A stretch of 33,850 bases of DNA from CAZPNX01 sp964518765 (lineage in GTDB: Bacteria; Edwardsbacteria; AC1; EtOH8), in contig CAZFJC010000027.1 of NCBI GenBank assembly GCA_964518765.1, positions 1 through 33,850 of the forward strand, read 5' to 3'. Positions within the stretch are counted from its first letter, which is position 1, and each line of letters starts with the position of its first letter. Made by a program: the position numbers and the translations under genes. The notes beneath the pieces were generated by a model, which saw nothing but the letters and a program-made list of their open reading frames with translations, was not told the DNA's origin and did not search any database. Below are positions 22,888 to 32,364 of this stretch, one piece after another.

Positions 22888-25800
22888 TCACCACCCCAGC
22901 GACCGAAAATACCTCTCGATGACCTCCTGGTATTCCAGCGGGTAGGGCTCCTTTCTCCATTCCCGATCGGGCGGTGGCGGGGGGATCCTGCCGGGTTCCT
23001 GGCGCTGGCCGGTCCAGGCCCTCCCCGAGAGCTTGCCCGGATCGGCCTTTCGCTGCTGGGAGAAATCCTGGTCCCTGAGAGAGCGCTGCGCCTGCAGCAG
23101 ACGGTTGAGTATCCTCTCCTGTCTCTCTCGGGTCTGCTGGCCGACCTGTTGCTGCCTCAGGTCCTCGGCCACCTGCCTCATCTCCTCGACCAGATCATCC
23201 AGGCGTCCCGTCCGATCACGCCGATCGGCGTACTTGCGGTTGAATTCCTCCAGCCCCTGTCTGACCGCCTCCTGCTGGGCCGCCAACCTGGCCATCTGGC
23301 TGCGGACCTCCTGCGAGAGGGCCTCCTGCCCCCCGGCCGAGGGCATCAAGCCCAGCGTCTGCTGGTTTATCTCCGACTGCTGCCCCGACAGGCCCTCCAT
23401 GTCCTGCATCATGTCCCCGCCGCCCTGGGAGCCTCCTCCCCGCGAAGCGGCCTCGAGCATGGATGCTGCCGCCTGGTTGAGGGCGGCCACCGCCTCCTGC
23501 CCCTGCTGGCGCGATTGGCCTATCCGGCCGCTCATGATCTCCTGGCCCATGCGCTCCATGGCCTGCAGCGCCCGCGTCAGGCTGCCGGCGGACTGTGGGG
23601 GGATCAACAAGCCCTGGCGTCCGTCCATCTGGTTCTGCAGCCTGGCCCCAGCCCGGGAGAGCGCCTGCTGCCTCTCGGCCAGATCGTTCTGGTCCATCCC
23701 CTGGCTCATCGCCCGGTTGAGGTCCTCCTGCTGTTGCGAGAGGGAAAGCACCTCTCTGGCTTTCTGTCTTAGAGCCTGGGCCCTGGCCCGGCTTCTGGCC
23801 GAGGCCATCGAAGAACTGGCGGATTCCAGGCCTTGGGAAAGCTCGGCCATGTCCTCCAGGGCCTTTTGCTGCAGGTCTTTGGCGCCCGGCCGGTTTCCCT
23901 GCAATAGTTTTTGGCCGGCTTGGCGCATCTTCGACGGCGTCCCCTTTGCCTTGATGATCTCGGCGGATTGCTTCAGGGCCTCTCCGGGTTCGGAGGCGGG
24001 CCCCATCTGCTCACCAAGTTGCCGCGCCCTCTCGGCCAAAGCCTCCAGGTCCTTGGCCGCTTGTTCCTGTCGCTGCGCCAGCTGGTCGGCGTCAGCCTGT
24101 CCGCCATCCCTGGCGCTGGCCTCTTTTATCTCCTTCTGCTCCCGCACCAGCCGCTCCAGATCCTCCCTCATCCTCTCTATCTGCCTTTGCTGCTGAAGCT
24201 CCTTCAGGGCGGCGATGGCCTGGTCCAGCTTCTGCTTGAGCTCCTCCGAGGACAGCCTCATGCTCTCCAGGGCCTTGGCCACCTCCTGCCTGTCCATGCC
24301 CTCCAGGGCCCGGGACAGCCTCTCCATGGCCCGCCTCATCTCCTCGGTGGCCACCTGGTCAAACAGCTGGTGGAGCTCCCTGAGCTTGGAGGCGGTCTCG
24401 GCATCAATCTCCACCCGTCGACCTTGCGGCCTCAGGTTTTCTAGGGCCTGGTCGGCGGCGCGCTCCAGACGGTCGAGGAGCTCCTGCTGGTCAGCCAGCG
24501 CCCTCTCCATGGCCGCCTGCTGCTGCCAGTCGATGCGGCGCGACTCCTTGATGGCCTGGGACAGGCGCTGCAGCTGCTCTCTGAGCTCGGTCTGCTCCGG
24601 CTGGACCCTGGCCACCTCGGCGGCCAGGGCCGAATCGCGCTCGTCCTCCAGCCGGTAGATGTCGGCCAGCGACGGCACCTTCAAGATCCGGGTGCGGCTC
24701 CGGCCGGTTTTGGGGCCGGAGACGGCGTCGTTATCCACCGCCTCCAGCCAGTAGACCAGAGAGTCGCCGGGCAGAAGCCCCAGGCCCGACGGGTCCCAGG
24801 CTAAGGCCACCGAGGTGTCGGCCACCAGTCCGCCTGTCACTATCCTCGGCCCGATGCCGCCCCGGCCGTGCAGCAGGTATGATATCCGCACCTGCGACAG
24901 GCCGAAATCATCGCTGGCCCGCCCTTCGACCGACAGCTTTACCCCCCCCTCAAGGTCCTCCAGCTCTTCCTCGCCGAAAAGCTCGGCCTGCGGCGGCAGG
25001 TCGGGCAGCGCCGTGATCTGATACTCGGTGGAAACGAAGGTATCGGCCCCGCCGGACGAGACGGCCATCAGGCGGTATCTTTCGTCATCGCGGACAGTCA
25101 GAGGGAAAGCGATGCTGCCTTCGCCTCCCGCACCGGGAATCACCTCATCGCCGCCCCGCAACAGCGCCGCCGATTCCACCCTCCGGCTGGGCTTGGCGGT
25201 GATCAGCGCCCGGCTGCCCCTGACCGCCTCGAAGCTCCCCTGGTTGTCAAGCACAGCCCGGGCCAGGCCGGTATAGGCCGGCGGCACTATCTTGACTCCG
25301 ATCTCCTCCAGCGCCAGCGGCTGGTAGACCGACACATGATAGGTCCGGCTCTGTCTCCGGCCCGAGAATACGCGGTAGCAGAAATCGCTCCTGGCCGGCG
25401 GCAGATGCCCTCTCAGGACATCAGTGTCATCTCCTTCCCCGGGGGCCAAGGCCACCCTCGGCCCGGATACTATTTGTATATAGCTTTGCCGGGATCGGCA
25501 GGCGACGGCCACCTCCATAGTTTCGCCGGTTGGCATCCTGGCATCCCCAGGGATGACTTCGTCGTCAGACCAATCACCGACAACCCCCCAGGGCTGGGCC
25601 AGACGGACCAGGCTGGTCCCGACGGCCCCAGGCCAGGCCAAGACTATCGAGGCCAAAAAGAGGGCGGAAGCTGCGGCCGCAAGCATCCAGCGCCCCGCTG
25701 TCTTTCTAGGGCCGTCTATCGGCCTCAGTCCATCCAGCTTTTCCAAGGCCTGTCCGGCCAGGCATCCCAGCAGTTCCTGCGAGTATTCGCTCCGGCCGGC

Positions 25801-26124
25801 GCAGTTAATCACCGTCGAGATGTCCTGTCGAAGGACGCGGTGCCGCGATTCCAGCCAGGCGGCGGTAGTCGAAGCCCGTCTCTTGCGAAGAAGTGCAGCC
25901 AGCGCCCAGGCGCCGCCGACCGCGAAGGCAGCCGGAATGGCTGCCCTCAAGCAAAGCCTGACGGTTGGATGCAGAATGAAGGCCAGGTCGGCCAGGTGAT
26001 AAACCAGGAGAAAGGCCGCCAGCGTCGCCACCAACGCCGACGTCCTGGCAGCCGCCATCCAGGCCACCCTTTGCCCGGCCAGGCCGGACAGGCGTGATAT
26101 CAAGCGCTCCGCCCTATCATCCAT
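22888..26124 (-). CDS. DUF4175-family membrane protein
   Basis: A large protein of 1078 residues from the chosen ATG at 26124; an earlier frame start at 26223 would overlap DUF4159 heavily and is rejected. It has three membrane helices (about 28-49, 57-79 and 146-164), a beta-rich extracytoplasmic region (about 170-480, with LEEIGVKIVPPAYTGLAR and FGLSQVRISYL, typical of DUF4175), then a very long coiled coil (about 487-1000) extremely rich in Gln, Glu, Arg and Ala. The C-terminus (YPLEYQEVIERYFRSL) is a conserved family end. The stop of DUF4159 is five bases upstream. Biochemical function is unknown; the family is usually found with MoxR ATPase, DUF58 and VWA genes, which are missing here. 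Confidence 0.9.
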   Translation of the reverse strand: MDDRAERLISRLSGLAGQRVAWMAAARTSALVATLAAFLLVYHLADLAFILHPTVRLCLRAAIPAAFAVGGAWALAALLRKRRASTTAAWLESRHRVLRQDISTVINCAGRSEYSQELLGCLAGQALEKLDGLRPIDGPRKTAGRWMLAAAASALFLASIVLAWPGAVGTSLVRLAQPWGVVGDWSDDEVIPGDARMPTGETMEVAVACRSRQSYIQIVSGPRVALAPGEGDDTDVLRGHLPPARSDFCYRVFSGRRQSRTYHVSVYQPLALEEIGVKIVPPAYTGLARAVLDNQGSFEAVRGSRALITAKPSRRVESAALLRGGDEVIPGAGGEGSIAFPLTVRDDERYRLMAVSSGGADTFVSTEYQITALPDLPPQAELFGEEELEDLEGGVKLSVEGRASDDFGLSQVRISYLLHGRGGIGPRIVTGGLVADTSVALAWDPSGLGLLPGDSLVYWLEAVDNDAVSGPKTGRSRTRILKVPSLADIYRLEDERDSALAAEVARVQPEQTELREQLQRLSQAIKESRRIDWQQQAAMERALADQQELLDRLERAADQALENLRPQGRRVEIDAETASKLRELHQLFDQVATEEMRRAMERLSRALEGMDRQEVAKALESMRLSSEELKQKLDQAIAALKELQQQRQIERMREDLERLVREQKEIKEASARDGGQADADQLAQRQEQAAKDLEALAERARQLGEQMGPASEPGEALKQSAEIIKAKGTPSKMRQAGQKLLQGNRPGAKDLQQKALEDMAELSQGLESASSSMASARSRARAQALRQKAREVLSLSQQQEDLNRAMSQGMDQNDLAERQQALSRAGARLQNQMDGRQGLLIPPQSAGSLTRALQAMERMGQEIMSGRIGQSRQQGQEAVAALNQAAASMLEAASRGGGSQGGGDMMQDMEGLSGQQSEINQQTLGLMPSAGGQEALSQEVRSQMARLAAQQEAVRQGLEEFNRKYADRRDRTGRLDDLVEEMRQVAEDLRQQQVGQQTRERQERILNRLLQAQRSLRDQDFSQQRKADPGKLSGRAWTGQRQEPGRIPPPPPDREWRKEPYPLEYQEVIERYFRSLGW

Positions 26125-26129
26125 ATTCC

Positions 26130-26777
26130 CTATGGCCTGGTTAGGGCGTACCACAGGATGTTGATTCCCACCCGGAAGGCCAGCTCCCGAACCTCGGCCG
26201 AATCGCCGTGGACTGGCGTCCATCCATCCGAGATATTGGTGTTGAAGGTGTACAGCACCGCCAGCCGTCCCTGGTGAAAAATTCCCCAGGCCTCGGGACG
26301 GCCTGGCTGGTGCTCGTGTATCTTGGGCAGCCCACCGGAAAAATCGTAGTAACAGCGAAAGACCGGATGGTCGGCCGGCAGCCGGGCCATCTCATGCTCC
26401 GGGAACACCCTCCTCATCTGGCGACGGAACGAAGCGTCCATGCCGTAATCGTCGTCGGCATAGAGGAAGCCCCCTGCCTCCAGGTGCCGCCGCAGGCGGG
26501 CGGCCTCCTGGTCGGTGAAGCGTATCTCTCCGTGTCCGGTGACGAACAGAAAGGGGTGGGAGAAGATCTGTTCGTCCATCAGCGAGAGGGCCGTCTTCTC
26601 CGCCCTGACCTCGATCCCGGTACGGCGGTTCAACTCCGACAACAGGTTTATTTCGGCCTCCGGATCGTTGTACCAGTCTCCGCCCCCGCCATATTTCAGC
26701 CGGACGATGCCCACCCGGCCGGCCGGGGCCGCTTGGGCCGCCGCCAACAGGGCTATGGCCAAGATCCTTGCCAACAT
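26130..26777 (-). CDS. DUF4159-family protein
   Basis: A 215-residue exported protein: signal peptide of about 16 residues, then the marker KYGGGGDWYNDP of DUF4159. The body resembles a glutamine-amidotransferase-like alpha/beta fold (LFVTGHGEIRFTDQEAARLRRHLEAGGFLYADDDYG), but without a nucleophile Cys at the expected place, so it is probably a binding rather than catalytic domain. AAGGGG lies about ten bases before the ATG. It is followed by DUF4175 as usual for this family. The exact role is unknown. Confidence 0.92.
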   Translation of the reverse strand: MLARILAIALLAAAQAAPAGRVGIVRLKYGGGGDWYNDPEAEINLLSELNRRTGIEVRAEKTALSLMDEQIFSHPFLFVTGHGEIRFTDQEAARLRRHLEAGGFLYADDDYGMDASFRRQMRRVFPEHEMARLPADHPVFRCYYDFSGGLPKIHEHQPGRPEAWGIFHQGRLAVLYTFNTNISDGWTPVHGDSAEVRELAFRVGINILWYALTRP

Positions 26778-26783
26778 CTCAAT

Positions 26784-28970
26784 TCAACCCCTTATCCACC
26801 ATCTCAGGCTCAGAAGTTTGATGCCGGCCATGAAGGCCGTGGTCTGAACCATGCCCCAGGCCGGAATGAGCACCACCCCGGCCGCCAGTGCGGAAAAAAA
26901 GCCCCCGGCCAAGTCGAAAGAATAGAGCCGGCCGGCGACAGCCGACTCCATCGAACCGTGTTCGGCGGCCTTGTCGCTGACCAAGGCGGGAAACTCCAAC
27001 CCCAGAATGGCCCCGGCCAGCGCGGAACATGGAAGATAGCCCCAGAAGGGGATTCTCAGCCAGGCCTGACCGGCCAAGAATGCCAGAGCCAAAAGGGCCG
27101 AGGCCGATTCCCAAAAGGCTATCTTTGCCGACTTGGCAGGCGGCCAGACCGTATGCAGCCAGGCCCCGAGCGCCGTTCCGGCCATGAATAGCGCGTTGCC
27201 CAAGCCTATCCACTGATAGAGCACCCCGCTCCCTATCTGTAGACCCCAAAGGCAGAGGGCCTGTAGCCCCATGGCGGCCGCACCGGCGGTGAAGGCCGCC
27301 CCCCCGTGGCGCAATCGGGGCCCAAAGAAAAGGACGGCCAGCAGTAACCATAGCCATCTGGCCTGCCTGGCTAAAAACCCGTAAGCCTCCGCCCAACCCG
27401 GGGAGAAGGTCTTTTGCCACAGAATGATGCCCGCGGCCAGGGCTTTGGGCCTGAGGTCCAGGTTAGGCTCACAGCCCCGCAGCCTATCCTCCACCCCCGC
27501 CCGCCTTAGCCTGATATCCTCCAGCCGTTGGCGGAGATGGTTCGGAGAGAAAATATTGAGGGCCGCTCCCCTCTCCTTCAGCCTCTTTGCCATCACCTTC
27601 TCGGGCACCGCCGTCCCGCTTTTTAGGCCCACCAGATAGACCGTCTCGCCGGGGATGACCTCGACCCGCGACGACGCCTGGGCCATAGCCGCCATCACCG
27701 TGCCGGCCAGCTCCGCCCGGATCCCCTCCATGGCCGCTTGGCTGCCGCAAAGCCCCAAAACAACGGCCCCGCCGGGCCTGAGCGCCCGATGGACGGTGGC
27801 AAAAAACTCCCTGGAGTAATATCGATTCAGCGACAAAGAGGCGGGCATAGGTAGCGAAATAATTATCAAGTCGTATCCGCCTGGACTGTTTTCGATACTG
27901 ACGCGGCCATCGGTTTTTATCAGCTCTATCTCCGCCCGGCTGAAAAAAGATGTGCCGCTCGCTGAGGCCGCCTTATTGATGGCCTGGGCCAAAGCGGGGT
28001 CCTGTTGGGCATAGGCCACCCGAGCGGCTCCGGAGCCGAGCAGCAGGGGCAATGCGCCGGCCCCGCCCACCAGAAGCACATCGCCGATATGTTCGGCGTG
28101 CAGCAACCCCCAGGCGGCCAGCTCCTCATCATCCGGCGAAGGCAGCATCGGATAGTGGAACACCGGATATCCGTTGTGAAAGACGTCGCGCTGTCCTTGT
28201 CGGACCGCGGTCACCGTCTGGCCATACGGTGATGAAGCCGAAGATGCTAGATGATAGCCGGGAAAGGCCCAGGCTTGGATGGCGCGATCTATCCGTCTCT
28301 GGCCGAAGAGCAGAAGTGCAGACGCCATGACGGCCATCAAGAAAGCCATGGCTCGGGCCGTTTTCCACCTGAAAAGCAGGGCGGCGGCTCCCCAGCACGA
28401 AGCCGCCACCGCCAGCATGGCCCCGGCCCCGGTGAGCACAAAGGCCAGCAGAAAGGTGAAGGCACCCCCGGCCGCCAGGCATCCCGCCGCCTCGGCCCAG
28501 TAAGCTCTGCCGGCCGGCCGACGGCAACCCAGGTTTTCCAGATGGCGCACCCCGAAGACGTATGCGGCTCCGAAGGCCGATCCCAAAGGCGCCATGGCGA
28601 TCAGGGCCATCAGCGCCAGATGGCTTACGGAGACTCCCTGCCCCGGCAGATAGCCGGCCAGCGACCCGAACCCCCTCAGAAATGCCAGGCTGGTCAGCGC
28701 CAGGATGGCAGCCACGGTGAAGCAGAGAGCCAGCCCTTGCGCCCCGCCGCCCCTTGGCCACAGATTTGAGGCCGCGGCGCTCCCGGCCGCGCCGCCCAGC
28801 ACCCAGGCGGCTAGGCCGAAGCCCAGGGTCACCTCGGTGCCGTGGGCCATGGCCATCAGCTCGCGCAGCAGCACCGTCTGGGCCAGGATGGAGACGGCCC
28901 CGGCCGCGAACAGGGGCCAAAGAGGGGCGGTGGCCTTCAATGTTATTCGCCCAGCCACTTGATTAACCAA
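26784..28970 (-). CDS. Membrane-embedded spermidine-synthase-like protein with degenerate active site
   Basis: A 728-residue protein with an N-terminal block of about six helices (roughly 15-230), a soluble SpeE-like Rossmann domain (roughly 250-480) and a C-terminal membrane block (roughly 540-725). The nucleotide motif DVLLVGGAGALPLLL and the family strand SLNRYYSREFF are recognisable. The two acidic positions expected in the SAM/aminopropyl site are changed: YAQQDP in place of the Y-x-E-x-D-P form, and ISLPMPAS where active membrane forms have LPDPS. It may therefore bind a ligand without catalysis. The start TTG at 28970 is uncertain; a GTG at 28958 is possible. It heads the DUF4159-DUF4175-TPR-aminopeptidase operon. 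Confidence 0.83.
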   Translation of the reverse strand: MVNQVAGRITLKATAPLWPLFAAGAVSILAQTVLLRELMAMAHGTEVTLGFGLAAWVLGGAAGSAAASNLWPRGGGAQGLALCFTVAAILALTSLAFLRGFGSLAGYLPGQGVSVSHLALMALIAMAPLGSAFGAAYVFGVRHLENLGCRRPAGRAYWAEAAGCLAAGGAFTFLLAFVLTGAGAMLAVAASCWGAAALLFRWKTARAMAFLMAVMASALLLFGQRRIDRAIQAWAFPGYHLASSASSPYGQTVTAVRQGQRDVFHNGYPVFHYPMLPSPDDEELAAWGLLHAEHIGDVLLVGGAGALPLLLGSGAARVAYAQQDPALAQAINKAASASGTSFFSRAEIELIKTDGRVSIENSPGGYDLIIISLPMPASLSLNRYYSREFFATVHRALRPGGAVVLGLCGSQAAMEGIRAELAGTVMAAMAQASSRVEVIPGETVYLVGLKSGTAVPEKVMAKRLKERGAALNIFSPNHLRQRLEDIRLRRAGVEDRLRGCEPNLDLRPKALAAGIILWQKTFSPGWAEAYGFLARQARWLWLLLAVLFFGPRLRHGGAAFTAGAAAMGLQALCLWGLQIGSGVLYQWIGLGNALFMAGTALGAWLHTVWPPAKSAKIAFWESASALLALAFLAGQAWLRIPFWGYLPCSALAGAILGLEFPALVSDKAAEHGSMESAVAGRLYSFDLAGGFFSALAAGVVLIPAWGMVQTTAFMAGIKLLSLRWWIRG

Positions 28971-28987
28971 CCGATATCTGTTATCCT
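28959..28987 (+). promoter_or_regulatory. Possible promoter of the radical SAM gene
   Basis: TTGATT (28959-28964), 17 bases, TATCCT (28982-28987), each four of six to consensus. The start of transcription would be about at the ATG (28994), i.e. a leaderless or very short leader, which agrees with the absence of a ribosome site. It lies inside the start region of the divergent SpeE-like gene. Confidence 0.35.
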
Positions 28988-28993
28988 AGACTC

Positions 28994-30118
28994 ATGAGAA
29001 GAGGGAGATTTTGCCTTCCCGCCAAATCTGCTGGATCGGCGCTTTTGGCCATCGTTCCCCTGGCGATGGTATTTTTGACAGCGGGGCGGATTCCGGGCGA
29101 TTCCGGACAGGTTCATCCCGCCCGGCATTGGCAGAAGATGGAGAATAATTCGGTCCAGTGCCTCCTCTGCCCGCGTCGTTGCGTCCTCAAGGAAGGACAG
29201 GTTGGATACTGCCGGGTTCGAAAGAATTTCGGGGGCCAGCTGGCATCCCTGGTTTACGGCCGGCCGGTGGCCGCCAATGTCGATCCGGTGGAGAAGAAGC
29301 CGCTCTACCATTTCCTTCCCGGCACCCGGACCTTTTCCCTCGCCACCGTAGGCTGCAGCATGCGCTGCCTCTTCTGCCAGAACTGGGACATCTCCCAGGC
29401 TGAGCCTTCCGATTTCAAGGCGGAGTATATTCCTCCGGATCGGATAGTCCAGTCGGCCTGGGAAAAGACCTGCCCCTCCATCTCCTACACCTACAGCGAG
29501 CCGGCGGTTTTTTTCGAGTACCTTTATGACATCTCGGCCTTGGCCCGTAAGTCCGCCCTCAGGAACGTCATGGTCACCTCGGGCCACATCAACCCCGGCC
29601 CCCTGGCCGAGCTCTGTTCAGTGCTGGACGCCGCCAACGTGGATCTCAAGGGCTTCAGCGACCTGTCCTACCGCCGCATGGCCAACACCCGGCTGGCCCC
29701 GATACTCGAGGCGGTCATGGTCTTGAGGCGCAAGGGCGTCTGGCTGGAGCTGGGCTACCTGGTGATACCTTCCATCAACGACAGCCGGGAGGAGATCTCG
29801 TCCCTGTGCCGCTGGGTGGCCGACAGCCTGGGCGCCGACGTCCCCCTGCACTTCCTGCGTTTCTTCCCCCAGCACAAGCTGTCCCACCTGCCGCCCACGC
29901 CCCCCGCATCTCTGGACACGGCCTACGCTCTGGCCCGCCGTCACGGCCTTAACTATGTTTATATAGGTAACATTCCCGGCCACCGGGCCAACCACACCTA
30001 CTGCCATAAATGCGGAAAACTTTTGATCGAACGCAGGGGATATTTCATCGAGCGCAACTTGATGCAGGACGGCCGCTGCCCCCACTGCGGCCAAAGGATC
30101 CCCGGCGTCTGGAGATGA
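28994..30118 (+). CDS. AmmeMemoRadiSam-system radical SAM protein with N-terminal hydrophobic leader
   Basis: A 374-residue radical SAM enzyme of the AmmeMemoRadiSam type. Key features are the N-terminal zinc-like cysteine block CLLCPRRC...GYC (about 56-73), the 4Fe-4S triad VGCSMRCLFCQNW, the VDPVEKKPLYHFLPG block and C-terminal cysteine knuckles CHKCGK and CPHCGQ. The partner AMMECR1 and MEMO genes are not in the window. The first 31 residues begin MRRGRFC and contain a hydrophobic stretch, reminiscent of a degraded twin-arginine or membrane anchor signal. There is no ribosome site at this ATG; an ATG at 29138 (residue 49) would remove the leader but also part of the conserved start. It converges with tgt, nine bases apart. 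Confidence 0.88.
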   Translation: MRRGRFCLPAKSAGSALLAIVPLAMVFLTAGRIPGDSGQVHPARHWQKMENNSVQCLLCPRRCVLKEGQVGYCRVRKNFGGQLASLVYGRPVAANVDPVEKKPLYHFLPGTRTFSLATVGCSMRCLFCQNWDISQAEPSDFKAEYIPPDRIVQSAWEKTCPSISYTYSEPAVFFEYLYDISALARKSALRNVMVTSGHINPGPLAELCSVLDAANVDLKGFSDLSYRRMANTRLAPILEAVMVLRRKGVWLELGYLVIPSINDSREEISSLCRWVADSLGADVPLHFLRFFPQHKLSHLPPTPPASLDTAYALARRHGLNYVYIGNIPGHRANHTYCHKCGKLLIERRGYFIERNLMQDGRCPHCGQRIPGVWR

Positions 30119-30127
30119 TCCCCGGCC

Positions 30128-31249
<1,122 letters not shown>

Positions 31250-31280
31250 TTTCTACCTTTCGCCAAAATTTGCCTGAGTT

Positions 31281-31308
31281 CTTCTCTGTGCCTCCGTGTC
31301 TCTGTGGC
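31281..31308. repeat. CACAGAG-type short dispersed repeat between queA and tgt
   Basis: On the minus strand the sequence reads GCCACAGAGACACGGAGG then CACAGAGAAG; CACAGAG occurs twice in direct orientation around ACACGGAGG. I recognise this motif as a widespread intergenic repeat in many bacterial genomes. It lies in the 65-base gap between queA and tgt, directly upstream of the tgt leader. Confidence 0.65.
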
Positions 31309-31314
31309 AGCAGA

Positions 31315-32349
31315 TCAGGTTATCAGCATGGCGTCCCCATAGCTGTAAAACCGGTATCCTTCCTTGACGGCCTCGGCATACGCCTGCTTTATTAGATCTT
31401 CACCGGCGAAGGCGCTCACCAGCATCAGCAGGGTGGACCTGGGAAGGTGGAAGTTGGTCACCAGAGCGTCGGCCAGCCTGAACACATGCGGCGGATGGAT
31501 GAAGATATCGGTCCACCCCTCGGTTTTACCGGTGGAGGCGAAGCTCTCCAGCGCCCTGACGGTGGTGGTCCCCACCGCCACGATCCTTCCTCCGCCCTCC
31601 CTGGCCGAGCGCAGCTCCTCCGCGACTTGTTCCTCTATCCGGTAATACTCCTCGTCCATCCGGTGTGACCGGATGTCCTCGGCCTCCACCGATTTGAAGG
31701 TCCCCCATCCCACGTGCAGCAGCAACTCGCATATCCGAGTTCCCTGGCTCTCGATCTTCTCCATCAACTCCGCGGTGAAATGCAGCCCGGCGGTAGGCGC
31801 GGCCACCGCCCCGGCTTCCCGGGCGTAGACGGTCTGATATCTCTGACGGTCCGCCTTATTATCTGGCCTGGAGATGTATGGAGGCAGGGGAACGCGCCCT
31901 ATCTTCTCCAAGGTGCGGATGAGTTCCTCTTTGCCTATCGGTCTGCCGCTTAATTTAAATTCAACCACCCTTTGCCCCTTTTCCCGGGTTTCCCTGACCT
32001 CGGCCGAAAGGCCGCTTTCGAATTCCACCATCGACCCCGTCCTCAGCCGGCGACCCGGCCTGGCTAGGCACGACCAAAACCCTCCCTCCAATGAACGCAG
32101 AAGAAAAATCTCTGCCCTGGATCTAGAACCCACCTTCACCCCCATCAACCTGGCCGGAATGACCTTGGTGTTGTTGAGCACCAACAGGTCCTCCGGCCCG
32201 AGGTAGCCGGCGATATCCCTGAAGATCCGGTGTTCGATCCGGCCGGATCTCCGGTGGACCACCATCAACCGCGAGGAATCGCGCGGCTCGGCCGGATGCT
32301 GGGCGATGAGCTCCGGCGGCAGCTGGTATTCGAAATCGGACAGCTTCAA
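31315..32349 (-). CDS. queA: S-adenosylmethionine:tRNA ribosyltransferase-isomerase
   Basis: A 344-residue enzyme that transfers the ribosyl part of SAM to preQ1-tRNA to give epoxyqueuosine. The N-terminus (LSDFEYQLPPELIAQHPAEPRDSSRLMV) and the central blocks VLNNTKVIPARL, APTAGLHFTAELM, HVGWGTFKSVE, VGTTTVRALES and LVTNFHLPRSTLLMLVSAFAG are classic QueA. The start codon is TTG, preceded by a weak GGGATA site. The gene lies 15 bases after the C1 peptidase stop. With tgt it forms the usual queA-tgt pair. Confidence 0.97.
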   Translation of the reverse strand: MKLSDFEYQLPPELIAQHPAEPRDSSRLMVVHRRSGRIEHRIFRDIAGYLGPEDLLVLNNTKVIPARLMGVKVGSRSRAEIFLLRSLEGGFWSCLARPGRRLRTGSMVEFESGLSAEVRETREKGQRVVEFKLSGRPIGKEELIRTLEKIGRVPLPPYISRPDNKADRQRYQTVYAREAGAVAAPTAGLHFTAELMEKIESQGTRICELLLHVGWGTFKSVEAEDIRSHRMDEEYYRIEEQVAEELRSAREGGGRIVAVGTTTVRALESFASTGKTEGWTDIFIHPPHVFRLADALVTNFHLPRSTLLMLVSAFAGEDLIKQAYAEAVKEGYRFYSYGDAMLIT

Positions 32350-32364
32350 TATCCCGTTATCCGA

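Noticed and set aside
22888..26223. Longer start of DUF4175 at 26223.
   Set aside because: It would overlap DUF4159 by 94 bases; the ATG at 26124, five bases after that gene, is more natural.
30119..30127. A terminator between the convergent radical SAM and tgt genes.
   Set aside because: Only nine bases separate the stops and no stem with a T-run is present.
31250..31314. A preQ1 riboswitch before tgt.
   Set aside because: The 65-base gap is mostly a common repeat and I see no preQ1 aptamer pattern.
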